From contig NZ_AP024883.1 in NCBI RefSeq assembly GCF_024346955.1, positions 1,054,001-1,118,000 of the forward strand: 64,000 bases of DNA, given 5' to 3'. Numbering within the stretch: position 1 is the stretch's first letter; every line of letters begins with the position of its first letter. This document shows, in pieces, positions 50,647 to 60,129 of the stretch. This stretch comes from Vibrio mangrovi. GTDB lineage: Bacteria; Pseudomonadota; Gammaproteobacteria; Enterobacterales; Vibrionaceae. A program made the translations under genes and the position numbers. The notes under the pieces are model-generated. The model saw only the letters and a list, made by a program, of their open reading frames with translations, made no database searches and was not told where the DNA came from.

Positions 50647-53460
50647 ATGCACAACGGCGTGATGAAGGCATGGCTCGAGTCTTCACACTTGGCTGGCGCC
50701 AATGCAACGTACGTAGAAGATATCTACGAACTCTATTTAAGTGATCCCGACCTGGTAAGTGAGGAGTGGAAACGTGTTTTTGACGGGTTATCTAACCCTG
50801 ATGATAGTAATGTGGCTGAACAACCACATTCACGTGTCCGTGACTACTTCCGTCGACTCGCTCAAGAGACAAAGCATTACAATGTCCAAGTTAGTGACCC
50901 CGATGTCGATGCAAAACAAGTAAGAGTATTACAATTAATCAATGCGTACCGCTTCCGCGGTCATGAAGCGGCTCAGTTAGATCCGCTCGGTCTGTGGCAA
51001 CGGCCCACAGTGGCTGAGCTCGACCCCTCATTTCATAATCTCAATCCTGATGACATGGAAGAGACGTTTAATGTCGGTTCTTTTGCTATTGGTCAGGAGA
51101 CCATGCAACTGAAAGACATCTATACGTCTTTGAATAAGATCTACTGTGGTGCCATCGGTGCAGAATACATGCACATGACAAATACCGAGCAAAAACGTTG
51201 GATTCAGCAACGTCTTGAATCGGTTGTCGGTCAGCCATCCTTTACCAAAGAAGAGAAGATGACTTTCCTCGATGAGTTAACCGCTGCTGAAGGTCTGGAA
51301 CGTTATCTCGGAGCAAAATTCCCCGGTGCGAAGCGCTTTTCTCTGGAAGGCGGTGATGCACTGATTCCTATGACGAAAGAATTGATTCGCCGGGCCGGAG
51401 CTCAGGGAATGCGGGAAGTTGTTGTTGGAATGGCCCACCGTGGACGTCTCAACATGCTGGTGAATGTTTTGGGGAAACGTCCTCAGGATCTGTTTGATGA
51501 GTTTGCCGGAAAACATGATGAAACCTGGGGAACCGGGGATGTGAAATACCATCAGGGTTTCTCGGCTGACTTTGCGACGCCGGGAGGAAATATCCATTTG
51601 GCGCTGGCATTCAACCCGTCGCATCTGGAAATCGTTAACCCTGTGGTGATGGGATCGGTTCGGGCCCGTCAGGACAGACTGGGTGACAAAGACGGTTCAA
51701 AAGTTTTACCGATAACCGTTCATGGTGACTCTGCCGTTGCCGGACAGGGCGTGGTTGCGGAAACATTCAATATGTCGCAGGCGCGTGGTTATCAGGTTGG
51801 CGGAACAGTGCGTATCGTCATCAACAATCAGGTTGGGTTTACAACATCCAATCCGCGGGACACCCGTTCGACGATGTACTGTACCGATATTGCTAAAATG
51901 GTTCAGGCTCCGATTTTCCACGTCAATGCGGATGATCCGGAGGCTGTCGCGTTTGTTACTCATATTGCGCTGGATTACCGGAATACATTTAAGCAGGACG
52001 TTGTCATTGATCTGGTTTGCTATCGTCGTCATGGTCACAATGAAGCCGATGAGCCGAATGCGACACAGCCGCTGATGTACCAGAAGATTAAGAAGCATCC
52101 GACGCCGCGGAAACTGTATGGTGACATGCTGGTTGAGCGTAATGACATTGATGCTGAAGCCGTGACTCAGGCCGTCAACGAATATCGTGATGCCTTGGAT
52201 CATGGTGAAGTTGTTGTGAAAGAGTGGCGTCCGATGGCGATGCATTCTGTCGACTGGTCACCTTATTTATCTCATGAGTGGGATGAAGTCTGGAAAAATG
52301 AGTTTGATTTAGAGAGACTCAAAGACATCGGCAAACGCGTCTGTCTGTATCCGGAAAGTCATAAGTTGCAGAGTCGGGTTGAGAAAATCTATAACGATCG
52401 TCTGGCGATGATCAATGGTGAGAAGTCTCTGGACTGGGGGATGGCAGAAATTCTGGCATACGCGACGTTAGTTGATGACGGTCACCGAATCCGTATCTCA
52501 GGTCAGGATTCCGGACGTGGAACTTTCTTCCATCGTCACTCGGTGCTTCACAACCAGAATGATGCAAGTACTTATATTCCACTGAAGAACCTGCATAGTA
52601 ATCAGGGACCATTTCAGGTCATTGATTCCGTGTTATCCGAAGAAGCGGTGCTGGCCTTTGAATATGGCTATGCGACTGCGGAACCCGGTGGTTTAACGAT
52701 CTGGGAAGCGCAATTTGGTGATTTTGCCAATGGTGCTCAGGTCGTTATCGATCAGTTTATCTCTTCCGGAGAACAGAAATGGGCCCGGTTGTGTGGGATT
52801 ACCATGCTGCTGCCACACGGCTATGAAGGTCAGGGGCCGGAACACTCTTCCGCACGTCTGGAACGTTATCTGCAACTTTGCGCTGAGCAGAATATGCAGG
52901 TCATTGTTCCTTCAACACCGGCTCAGGTTTATCACATGCTGAGACGTCAGGTTATTCGTCCGATGCGACGTCCTCTGATTGTGATGTCACCTAAGTCTCT
53001 GCTGCGGCATCCATTGTGTGTCTCTTCTCTGGATGATCTGGCAAGCGGTACTTTCCAGCCGGCAATTCCGGAAGTTGATGAACTGGATGCAAGTCAGGTA
53101 AAACGGGTTGTATTCTGCTCAGGTAAAGTCTATTACGATTTGCTTGAACAACGTCGTAATAATGAGCAAGGCGATGTTGCCATTGTGCGTATCGAACAGT
53201 TGTATCCGTTCCCACTGGAAGATGTCCGGGCGGCGATCGCGCCTTATACCAATGCTGTAGACTATGTCTGGTGCCAGGAAGAACCGCAGAATCAGGGAGC
53301 CTGGTACAGTAGTCAGCATAATTTCCGAGCCGCAATTCCTGCTGGCGCTGAACTGAAGTATGCAGGACGTCCTGCATCAGCTTCTCCGGCTGTCGGTTAT
53401 ATGTCGGTTCATTTGAAACAGCAGAGAGCGCTCGTCGATGATGCGCTGAAACTAGATTAA
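50647..53460 (+). CDS. sucA: 2-oxoglutarate dehydrogenase E1 component SucA
   Basis: A 937-residue thiamine-diphosphate dehydrogenase that decarboxylates 2-oxoglutarate and transfers succinyl to SucB. N-terminal subunit-binding segment (SSHLAGANATYVEDIYELYL), MAHRGRLNMLVNVLGK, ThDP-binding region (GDSAVAGQGVVAETFNMS), HGHNEADEP and the C-terminal QEEPQNQGAW are typical. Normal length. A GGAAA site precedes the ATG. Confidence 0.97.
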   Translation: MHNGVMKAWLESSHLAGANATYVEDIYELYLSDPDLVSEEWKRVFDGLSNPDDSNVAEQPHSRVRDYFRRLAQETKHYNVQVSDPDVDAKQVRVLQLINAYRFRGHEAAQLDPLGLWQRPTVAELDPSFHNLNPDDMEETFNVGSFAIGQETMQLKDIYTSLNKIYCGAIGAEYMHMTNTEQKRWIQQRLESVVGQPSFTKEEKMTFLDELTAAEGLERYLGAKFPGAKRFSLEGGDALIPMTKELIRRAGAQGMREVVVGMAHRGRLNMLVNVLGKRPQDLFDEFAGKHDETWGTGDVKYHQGFSADFATPGGNIHLALAFNPSHLEIVNPVVMGSVRARQDRLGDKDGSKVLPITVHGDSAVAGQGVVAETFNMSQARGYQVGGTVRIVINNQVGFTTSNPRDTRSTMYCTDIAKMVQAPIFHVNADDPEAVAFVTHIALDYRNTFKQDVVIDLVCYRRHGHNEADEPNATQPLMYQKIKKHPTPRKLYGDMLVERNDIDAEAVTQAVNEYRDALDHGEVVVKEWRPMAMHSVDWSPYLSHEWDEVWKNEFDLERLKDIGKRVCLYPESHKLQSRVEKIYNDRLAMINGEKSLDWGMAEILAYATLVDDGHRIRISGQDSGRGTFFHRHSVLHNQNDASTYIPLKNLHSNQGPFQVIDSVLSEEAVLAFEYGYATAEPGGLTIWEAQFGDFANGAQVVIDQFISSGEQKWARLCGITMLLPHGYEGQGPEHSSARLERYLQLCAEQNMQVIVPSTPAQVYHMLRRQVIRPMRRPLIVMSPKSLLRHPLCVSSLDDLASGTFQPAIPEVDELDASQVKRVVFCSGKVYYDLLEQRRNNEQGDVAIVRIEQLYPFPLEDVRAAIAPYTNAVDYVWCQEEPQNQGAWYSSQHNFRAAIPAGAELKYAGRPASASPAVGYMSVHLKQQRALVDDALKLD

Positions 53461-53487
53461 GAACTAGAAGTAAAAGGAAAAATAAGT

Positions 53488-54696
53488 ATGACAGTTGAAA
53501 TTCTGGTTCCGGATTTACCTGAATCGGTAGCAGATGCAACCGTAGCAACCTGGCATAAAAATCCGGGAGATGCAGTTGAGCGTGATGAAGTCTTAGTCGA
53601 AATCGAAACAGACAAAGTTGTATTAGAAGTCCCGGCCCCAGAGTCTGGTGTTCTTGAAGAAGTTCTGGAACAAGAAGGTGCGACAGTCCTTTCAAAACAG
53701 TTGCTGGCGCGCTTAAAACCAGGAGCTGTAGCTGGAGAACCGACTTCGGATACCACTGCTTCTACTGAGCCGTCTCCGGATAAGCGCCATAAAGCAGCCC
53801 TGAATGAAGAGAGTAATGATGCTTTGAGCCCGGCGGTTCGCCGTCTGATGGCCGAGCATGGCCTTGAAGCATCTCAGGTGAAAGGTTCCGGTGTCGGTGG
53901 CAGAATCACCCGTGAAGATGTTGAAGCTTATTTGGCATCTGCTCCCAAAGCATCAGCAGAAAGTAAATCAGAACCAATTGCTATGCCGACCACTGAGCGT
54001 AGTCAGAAACGTGTTCCGATGACTCGTTTGCGTAAGCGGGTTGCAGAGAGATTGCTGGAAGCCAAAAACAGCACTGCAATGCTGACGACTTTCAATGAAG
54101 TGAACATGAAGCCGATTATGGATCTGCGTAAACAGTACAAAGATCTGTTTGAGAAGAAGCATGGTATCCGTCTGGGATTCATGTCGTTCTATATCAAGGC
54201 GGTTACAGAAGCGCTGAAACGTTACCCTGAAGTGAACGCTTCAATTGATGGTAGCGATATTGTTTACCATAATTTCTTCGATATCAGTATTGCTGTATCA
54301 ACACCGCGTGGTCTGGTGACACCAGTCCTGAAAGACTGCGATATGTTGAGTGTGGCAGAGATTGAAAAAGGAATTAAAGGTCTGGCAGAAAAAGGCCGTG
54401 ACGGTAAGTTAACCGTTGAAGAACTGACCGGTGGTAACTTTACTGTGACCAACGGTGGTGTCTTTGGTTCTCTGATGTCAACACCAATCATTAACCCGCC
54501 TCAGGCTGCGATTCTTGGCATGCACAAAATCCAGGATCGTCCGATGGCGATTGATGGCAAAGTAGAAATTCTGCCAATGATGTATCTGGCACTTTCTTAT
54601 GACCATCGTCTGATTGATGGCCGTGAATCCGTAGGCTTCCTGGTCACAATTAAAGAACTGCTGGAAGATCCGACACGTCTGCTGTTGGATGTGTAA
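53488..54696 (+). CDS. sucB: 2-oxoglutarate dehydrogenase E2 component SucB
   Basis: A 402-residue dihydrolipoyl succinyltransferase. One lipoyl domain (1-80) with lipoyl Lys43 in EIETDKVVLEVPAP, a peripheral-subunit-binding domain (about 110-145, LSPAVRRLMAEHGLE), and the catalytic domain with DHRLIDGRESVGFL (His and Asp). 27 bases after sucA. Confidence 0.97.
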   Translation: MTVEILVPDLPESVADATVATWHKNPGDAVERDEVLVEIETDKVVLEVPAPESGVLEEVLEQEGATVLSKQLLARLKPGAVAGEPTSDTTASTEPSPDKRHKAALNEESNDALSPAVRRLMAEHGLEASQVKGSGVGGRITREDVEAYLASAPKASAESKSEPIAMPTTERSQKRVPMTRLRKRVAERLLEAKNSTAMLTTFNEVNMKPIMDLRKQYKDLFEKKHGIRLGFMSFYIKAVTEALKRYPEVNASIDGSDIVYHNFFDISIAVSTPRGLVTPVLKDCDMLSVAEIEKGIKGLAEKGRDGKLTVEELTGGNFTVTNGGVFGSLMSTPIINPPQAAILGMHKIQDRPMAIDGKVEILPMMYLALSYDHRLIDGRESVGFLVTIKELLEDPTRLLLDV

Positions 54697-54704
54697 TGAA
54701 TGAT

Positions 54705-54798
54705 ATGGCGGGTATCTTCTTCCGGATACCCGCCATGCAGGCTGGGTTGCTCAACACCTGGTCTTGTGTTGTCAGCATGTATGGAAATAAACATGCTG
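54705..54798 (+). other. three consecutive hairpins between sucB and sucC
   Basis: Hairpin 1: ATGGCGGGTATC (54705-54716) with GATACCCGCCAT (54725-54736), 12 pairs. Hairpin 2: CAACAC (54752-54757) with GTGTTG (54766-54771). Hairpin 3: CAGCATGT (54773-54780) with ACATGCTG (54791-54798). None has a proper T run, so they look like RNA stabilising or processing elements, or attenuators, inside the suc operon. Confidence 0.7.
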
Positions 54799-54890
54799 TC
54801 ATGTTTCAGCGAGTACTGAGTACCCTGCAAAATGTTTCGTTTCGTCTAAGCGAAATCGAATGAAAAAATAATATACAACGGAATAGCACA

Positions 54891-56057
54891 ATGAATTTGC
54901 ATGAATATCAAGCCAAACAGCTCTTTGCAGAATTTGGTCTGCCGGTTCCTGATGGTTACGCATGCAGCACGCCACAGGAAGCTGCAGAAGCCACAGGTAA
55001 GATTGGTGGAACGAAATGGGTCGTAAAATGCCAGGTTCACGCTGGTGGCCGGGGAAAAGCCGGTGGCGTTGAACTACACGATACAAAAGATGGTATTCGT
55101 GATTTTGCCCAGAAGTGGCTAGGTAAGAACCTGGTGACTTACCAGACAGATGCAAATGGTCAGCCTGTTGCAAAAATTCTGGTTGAAGCTGCATCTGATA
55201 TTGCGAACGAACTTTACCTCGGTGCTGTAGTTGACCGCTCCAGCCGTCGTGTTGTCTTTATGGCGTCAACCGAAGGTGGTGTTGAAATTGAGAAAGTTGC
55301 TGAAGAGACTCCGGAACTGATTCACAAGGCAGCCATCGATCCTCTCGTTGGTCCACAACCTTATCAGGGACGTGAACTGGCATTTAAACTGGGCCTGAAA
55401 GGTGATCAGATTAAACAGTTCGTCAAAATCTTCATGGGTCTTGGTGAAATGTTCAGTCAGTATGATCTGGCGTTGCTTGAAATTAACCCGCTGATTATTA
55501 CCGGAGATGGCGATCTGCTTTGTCTTGACGGGAAAATCAATATCGACTCAAACGCATTGTACCGTCAGCCAAAACTGAGAGAGATGCACGATCCTTCACA
55601 GGAAGATGAGCGTGAAGCTCATGCCGCACAATGGGAACTGAACTACGTTGCACTGGATGGCAATATTGGCTGTATGGTTAATGGTGCTGGTCTTGCAATG
55701 GGAACCATGGATATTGTCAACCTGCACGGTGGCAGTCCGGCTAACTTCCTGGATGTTGGTGGCGGTGCGACCAAAGAGCGAGTAACCGAAGCATTCAAGA
55801 TCATTCTTTCCGACAGCAATGTACAGGCTGTTCTGGTTAATATTTTTGGTGGTATTGTCCGTTGTGACCTGATTGCCGACGGTATTATCGGTGCGGTTGA
55901 AGAAGTTGGTGTTTCCGTTCCTGTCGTGGTTCGTCTGGAAGGGAACAACGCTGAACTGGGTACGAAGAAGCTGGATGAGAGTGGATTGAACATTATTGCT
56001 GCAACTTCGTTGACTGAAGCTGCTGAGAAAGTTGTAGCTGCTGCGGAGGGTAAATAA
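54891..56057 (+). CDS. sucC: succinyl-CoA synthetase beta subunit SucC
   Basis: A 388-residue ATP-grasp subunit making ATP or GTP with succinate from succinyl-CoA. MNLHEYQAKQLFAEFGLPVP start, VKCQVHAGGRGKAGGV nucleotide site, and VNIFGGIVRCD. It overlaps sucD by one base. A 194-base structured gap separates it from sucB. Confidence 0.97.
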   Translation: MNLHEYQAKQLFAEFGLPVPDGYACSTPQEAAEATGKIGGTKWVVKCQVHAGGRGKAGGVELHDTKDGIRDFAQKWLGKNLVTYQTDANGQPVAKILVEAASDIANELYLGAVVDRSSRRVVFMASTEGGVEIEKVAEETPELIHKAAIDPLVGPQPYQGRELAFKLGLKGDQIKQFVKIFMGLGEMFSQYDLALLEINPLIITGDGDLLCLDGKINIDSNALYRQPKLREMHDPSQEDEREAHAAQWELNYVALDGNIGCMVNGAGLAMGTMDIVNLHGGSPANFLDVGGGATKERVTEAFKIILSDSNVQAVLVNIFGGIVRCDLIADGIIGAVEEVGVSVPVVVRLEGNNAELGTKKLDESGLNIIAATSLTEAAEKVVAAAEGK

Positions 56058-56929
56058 TGTCTGTATTGATTAATAAAGAGACAAAAGTAATCTGTCAGGG
56101 ATTCACTGGCGGACAAGGTACTTTCCACTCAGAACAGGCGATTGCATACGGCACACAAATGGTCGGTGGTGTTTCTCCGGGTAAAGGCGGTCAGACTCAT
56201 CTGGGTTTACCTGTCTTCAATACCGTTCGTGAAGCTGTTGAAGCCACTGGCGCGACAGCGTCTGTTATCTATGTTCCGGCTCCTTTCTGTAAAGATGCGA
56301 TTCTGGAAGCGATCGATGCTGGTATCGAACTGATTGTAACCATTACTGAAGGGATTCCGACGCTTGACCTGCTGGATGTTAAAGTTCGTCTGGATGAAGC
56401 TGGCGTGCGTATGATTGGGCCAAACTGTCCGGGAGTTATCACTCCTGATGAGTGTAAGATCGGTATCATGCCTGGACATATCCATAAGAAAGGGAAAGTC
56501 GGTATTGTTTCCCGTTCGGGTACTTTGACTTATGAAGCCGTAAAACAAACGACCGATGAAGGGTTTGGTCAGTCAACTTGTGTTGGTATTGGTGGCGACC
56601 CGATTCCGGGATCGAACTTTATCGATATTCTGAAGTTGTTTGAAGAAGATCCAGAAACAGAAGCGATTGTCATGATCGGTGAAATCGGTGGAACGGCTGA
56701 AGAAGAAGCTGCTGCATTCATTAAAGAAAATGTAACTAAGCCTGTGGTTTCCTATATTGCTGGTGTGACGGCACCTCCGGGTAAACGTATGGGACATGCT
56801 GGTGCAATTATTTCTGGTGGTAAAGGTACAGCAGACGAGAAATTTGCTGCACTTGAAGCTGCCGGAGTGAAAACCGTGAAAAGTCTTGCCAACATTGGTC
56901 AGGCTTTACGGGATGTCACTGGCTGGTAA
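56057..56929 (+). CDS. sucD: succinyl-CoA synthetase alpha subunit SucD
   Basis: A 290-residue subunit with a CoA-binding Rossmann domain (GFTGGQGTFHSEQAIAYGTQ) and the phosphohistidine in KRMGHAGAIISGGKGTA. Last gene of sdhCDAB-sucABCD; a terminator follows. Confidence 0.97.
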   Translation: MSVLINKETKVICQGFTGGQGTFHSEQAIAYGTQMVGGVSPGKGGQTHLGLPVFNTVREAVEATGATASVIYVPAPFCKDAILEAIDAGIELIVTITEGIPTLDLLDVKVRLDEAGVRMIGPNCPGVITPDECKIGIMPGHIHKKGKVGIVSRSGTLTYEAVKQTTDEGFGQSTCVGIGGDPIPGSNFIDILKLFEEDPETEAIVMIGEIGGTAEEEAAAFIKENVTKPVVSYIAGVTAPPGKRMGHAGAIISGGKGTADEKFAALEAAGVKTVKSLANIGQALRDVTGW

Positions 56930-56952
56930 GTGATTACCGGTTGAGTTAAATG

Positions 56953-56981
56953 AATCCCCCCTCTGTTGAGGGGGATTTTTT
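56953..56981. terminator. terminator between sucD and znuB
   Basis: AATCCCCCCTC (56953-56963) pairs with GAGGGGGATT (56968-56977) with one bulged C, then a T run. It lies at the end of two convergent units; the znuB stop abuts it. Confidence 0.85.
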
Positions 56982-57765
56982 ATGCTTTGGTTTTGACAAG
57001 ATGGCTAAGTATGAATAGACAGCTTGCCGAAATAACTACTGACGGTCCGGCTGGTGTATCAAATTCCCAGGAAAAATAAAGCCCGCTCAGAACAGCGATG
57101 ATACCGATACCGGAAGCTAAAGCAGCCATTTGTTCCGGAGTGGTTGACAATCTTCTGGCTCCGGCTGCGGGAATAATCAGCAGAGATGTAATAATCAGAG
57201 CGCCGACGAATTTCATCCCGACAGCAATGACCAGACCAACCATCAGCATTAATAGCAGTTGCATTAAGTCGACATTCGTTCCTTCAACGGAAGCCAGTTC
57301 TTCATTCACACTGGAAGAGAGTAATGGTTGCCAGATGAAGTAAAGCAGGATAGCAATGACCAATACGCCACCCCAGATAAAATACAAATCACTGGGAGTA
57401 ACCGCAAGTAAGTCACCAAACAGGTAGCTCATCAGATCGATACGGACATCATCCAGAAAGCTGACTGCAATCAGACCGACTGACAGAGAACTGTGTGCGA
57501 GAATCCCTAACAGGGTATCTGTCGCAATGAATTTCTGTCTTTGTAGTACCACCAAAATAGCTGCAATAGCCAGACAACACACTGAAAGGGCAAGGTTCAG
57601 GTTGATATCAAGTAAGAAGCCGAAAGCGAGTCCCATCAGAGAGGCGTGTGCCAGCGTATCTCCGAAGTAGGCCATTTTCCGCCATACGACGAAGGAGCCG
57701 AGTGGACCGGCAATCAGTGCGATACCGACACCTGCCAGAATCGCAGGAAGTATAATGTCAACCAT
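56980..57765 (-). CDS. znuB: zinc ABC transporter permease ZnuB
   Basis: A 261-residue inner-membrane permease of the ZnuABC high-affinity zinc importer, with about eight membrane segments and the family block AGPLGSFVVWRKMAYFGDTL. The frame opens at 57810, but MVDIILPAILAG at 57765 fits the family start and equals the 261 residues of E. coli ZnuB. It overlaps the end of znuC by eight bases. Confidence 0.95.
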   Translation of the reverse strand: MVDIILPAILAGVGIALIAGPLGSFVVWRKMAYFGDTLAHASLMGLAFGFLLDINLNLALSVCCLAIAAILVVLQRQKFIATDTLLGILAHSSLSVGLIAVSFLDDVRIDLMSYLFGDLLAVTPSDLYFIWGGVLVIAILLYFIWQPLLSSSVNEELASVEGTNVDLMQLLLMLMVGLVIAVGMKFVGALIITSLLIIPAAGARRLSTTPEQMAALASGIGIIAVLSGLYFSWEFDTPAGPSVVISASCLFILSHLVKTKA

Positions 57766-58546
57766 GGTGATGATGTCCGTGAGTATGATGGTTACACTGT
57801 GTTGCATCACCGGAAACCGGCTGTCCGGCTAAATCATGATGATGCTGATGTTGATGATGATAAAAGGCCAGAGATTCGTCATGACGCCGTTGCCCGAATA
57901 AAGCAATATAGTTGGGATGTTGGGTAATATCCGCCGGGGCACCATGGCAACAGATATGATGTTGAAGGCAGACAACATGATCTGTTTGTGCCATCACCAG
58001 ATGAAGGTCATGAGAAACCATAAAAACCGCACATCCGAAACGTTGTCTGAGAGTTTGGATCAATTCATATAAGTCGATTTGCCCCTGAATGTCGACACCC
58101 TGTGTCGGTTCGTCAAGCACCAGAATGTCCGGACGTTGCAGCAGTGCTCGGGCCAGCAGAACACGCTGGGTTTCCCCGCCGGACAGATTATGCATATCGC
58201 CATGAGCCAGATGTTCGGCACCGACAACAGTCAGTGCATTTTGCAGTTCTTGTCGGCTGTAGCGTCCGGCAAGTTTTAGGAAACGTTGTACGGTCAGAGG
58301 TAATGTGTCATTCAGGCGCAGCTTTTGGGGTACATAACCGATTTTCAGTCGCGGGGCTCTGATGACTTTCCCTGCATCAATCGACTGTAGTCCCAGCAGG
58401 ACTTTGACCAGTGTGGATTTCCCGGCCCCGTTTGGGCCGATAAGTGTTGTTATCTTACCTTGATCAACTGTAAGACTGATATGGTCTAAAACATTTCTCT
58501 GGTTGAATGCAACACAAACATCTTGTAGTTCGATCAGCGTCGACAT
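57758..58546 (-). CDS. znuC: zinc ABC transporter ATPase ZnuC with His-rich tail
   Basis: A 262-residue ATPase of the zinc importer. Walker A GPNGAGKST (37-45), signature NLSGGETQRV, Walker B ILVLDEPTQGVD. The C-terminus is a histidine cluster (HHQHQHHHDLAGQ and THGHHHHG), probably a zinc-sensing or binding tail. I take MSTLIELQDV at 58546 as start (the frame opens at 58588, past the Zur-box-like site). Confidence 0.95.
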   Translation of the reverse strand: MSTLIELQDVCVAFNQRNVLDHISLTVDQGKITTLIGPNGAGKSTLVKVLLGLQSIDAGKVIRAPRLKIGYVPQKLRLNDTLPLTVQRFLKLAGRYSRQELQNALTVVGAEHLAHGDMHNLSGGETQRVLLARALLQRPDILVLDEPTQGVDIQGQIDLYELIQTLRQRFGCAVFMVSHDLHLVMAQTDHVVCLQHHICCHGAPADITQHPNYIALFGQRRHDESLAFYHHQHQHHHDLAGQPVSGDATQCNHHTHGHHHHG

Positions 58547-58568
58547 GAAATAACTCGTTTGCAAAATA

Positions 58569-58591
58569 GTAATGTTATAATGTAACATTTC
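58569..58591. promoter_or_regulatory. Zur box between znuC and znuA
   Basis: GTAATGTTATAATGTAACATTTC (23 bases, written here as arms) has inverted arms AATGTTA (58571-58577) and TAACATT (58583-58589). It is nearly the Zur consensus GAAATGTTATA-N-TATAACATTTC. TATAAT at 58576-58581 may be a -10 for znuA. Its place in the divergent znu promoter makes zinc control very likely. Confidence 0.88.
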
Positions 58592-58626
58592 GGGTATGTT
58601 GAAGCTACAACTTGGGAATAAAATTC

Positions 58627-59511
58627 ATGAAGTTCTTTCGTCTCGCGACATTCACACTGCTTTTTTGTATGTCAGTCCCCGTGTGGGCACTCAATGTGTT
58701 AACAAGCGTCAAACCGATCCAGATGATCAGTTATGAATTAATGGCAGGTGTGGATGAGCCTGATGTGTTGCTTGCAGCTAATACTTCACCGCATGATTAT
58801 GCACTTCGTCCTTCGGATGTAAAGCGAATCAGACAGGCCGATCTGGTGATTTGGTTTGGTGAAGGGCTGGAACCTTTTCTGGCAAAAGTGCTGTCACAGC
58901 AATCCGGGCGACTGACAATCAGCCAGATAAAAGACGCCCATTTCAGACACTTTTCTGCATCACATGAGGATGATGGTCATCATCATGGCAATACCGATCC
59001 ACATTTCTGGCTGGGGATTGAGCAGGTTCGCGAAGTTGCAAAGGCGATCTCTGCCCGCCTGATCCAACTTGATCCGAACCACACCACGCAGTATCAGACA
59101 AACCTGACCCGCTTTCTGGCGCAGTTAACTGAAACGGATAACCAGATTCAGACTCAGCTGGCGGCATATCAGCAGTCACCGTATTACGTTTTTCATGATG
59201 CGTATGAGTATTTTGAGTCTCACTACCATTTGAATAATATCGGACATTTTACCGTCAGTCCGGATCGGAAGCCGGGGGCAAAGACTTTGATTGATATCCG
59301 AACCACACTGCAAAAACAGCCTGGAGTGTGCATCTTTTCTGAGCCGCAGTTCTTACCGTCAGTCATTACCAGTGTTACTCGCGGAACATCAGCCAGAATC
59401 GGTGTGCTTGACCCGCTGGCTACTGATATTCCATTGGCTAAAGGGAGTTATTTCCACTTTTTAAGTTCATTGAGTCAAAGTTACATTAGCTGTTTTAAGA
59501 GCCAGAAATAA
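58627..59511 (+). CDS. znuA: periplasmic zinc-binding protein ZnuA
   Basis: A 294-residue solute-binding protein that delivers zinc to ZnuBC. Signal peptide (about 1-21, ending VPVWA), metal ligands in TSPHDYALRPSD, TDPHFWLG and VFHDAYEYFESHY, and a short His-rich loop (HEDDGHHHG). I take the ATG at 58627; the upstream TTG at 58612 overlaps the ribosome site. Confidence 0.95.
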   Translation: MKFFRLATFTLLFCMSVPVWALNVLTSVKPIQMISYELMAGVDEPDVLLAANTSPHDYALRPSDVKRIRQADLVIWFGEGLEPFLAKVLSQQSGRLTISQIKDAHFRHFSASHEDDGHHHGNTDPHFWLGIEQVREVAKAISARLIQLDPNHTTQYQTNLTRFLAQLTETDNQIQTQLAAYQQSPYYVFHDAYEYFESHYHLNNIGHFTVSPDRKPGAKTLIDIRTTLQKQPGVCIFSEPQFLPSVITSVTRGTSARIGVLDPLATDIPLAKGSYFHFLSSLSQSYISCFKSQK

Positions 59512-59523
59512 TCAAAGAAATGA

Positions 59524-59549
59524 CGTGGTATAGCATCAGCTATACCACG
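59524..59549 (+). other. hairpin after znuA
   Basis: Eleven perfect base pairs, CGTGGTATAGC (59524-59534) with GCTATACCACG (59539-59549), ATCA loop. GGGCGAAAGCCGCC follows and forms a second small hairpin. There is no T run, so it is not a standard terminator. Confidence 0.55.
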
Positions 59550-59854
59550 GGCGAAAGCCGCCGTCATGAATACTTCGGAATTGTTTGAAGTGTTTGCCGA
59601 AAATAAATTTCGACGAAAAATAAGTAGATAGGTTATCTCACTATAGAACACCGCTCTGGTCAGAGATGCGTTCTACGATAAGCCACGCAAGGTTAACATT
59701 TTCATTTGCAGAGTGCTGTCTCATTTGTGAGACTGTTGAATGCATCGGGAAGTCTTCAATACTGCTGGATAACATCAAAGAGCAGAATTCGGAAATTAAC
59801 TATTTTTGATCCTTCTCAATAAGCCTGATCATATTTATGCGTATACTTAGAATT
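59550..59854. other. non-coding gap before feoA
   Basis: Part of the 387 bases between znuA and feoA. I see no supportable gene. TATACT at 59842-59847 might be the feoA -10. The rest carries only short, weak inverted repeats. Confidence 0.5.
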
Positions 59855-59873
59855 GATAACGAGAATGCTTCTC
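59855..59873. promoter_or_regulatory. Fur box before feoA
   Basis: GATAACGAGAATGCTTCTC matches the 19-base Fur consensus GATAATGATAATCATTATC at 14 positions. It ends 25 bases before the feoA start, the right place for iron repression of ferrous iron uptake. Confidence 0.75.
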
Positions 59874-59898
59874 ATAAATCATACCGTAGGTATTAAGT

Positions 59899-60129
59899 AT
59901 GAAACTGTCCCAGTTAAATCCCGGTCAACGGGCCTCCATTCGAGGGTTTCATCAACTCTCTGCTGAAGTCCGGAAACGATTAATGATCATGGGTATTTTA
60001 CCCGATACTCCGGTTCTGTTGATCAGGAAAGCGCCAATGGGCGATCCGCTTCAGATCGAAGTCCGGGGTGTTTCTTTGGCAATCAGAGAAAAGATTGCGG
60101 CAGCCATTGAAGTGGAGATTGTCGGGTGA
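59899..60129 (+). CDS. feoA: ferrous iron transport protein FeoA
   Basis: A 76-residue cytoplasmic SH3-like protein that helps FeoB. Family stretch RKRLMIMGILPDTPVLLIRK and EVRGVSLAIREKIAAAIEV. First of feoABC; its stop overlaps the feoB start by four bases. Confidence 0.95.
   Translation: MKLSQLNPGQRASIRGFHQLSAEVRKRLMIMGILPDTPVLLIRKAPMGDPLQIEVRGVSLAIREKIAAAIEVEIVG

Noticed and set aside
52991..53695. 234-codon minus-strand frame opposite sucA/sucB
   Set aside because: Antisense shadow of two solid genes across their junction; Leu/His/Arg-rich nonsense translation.
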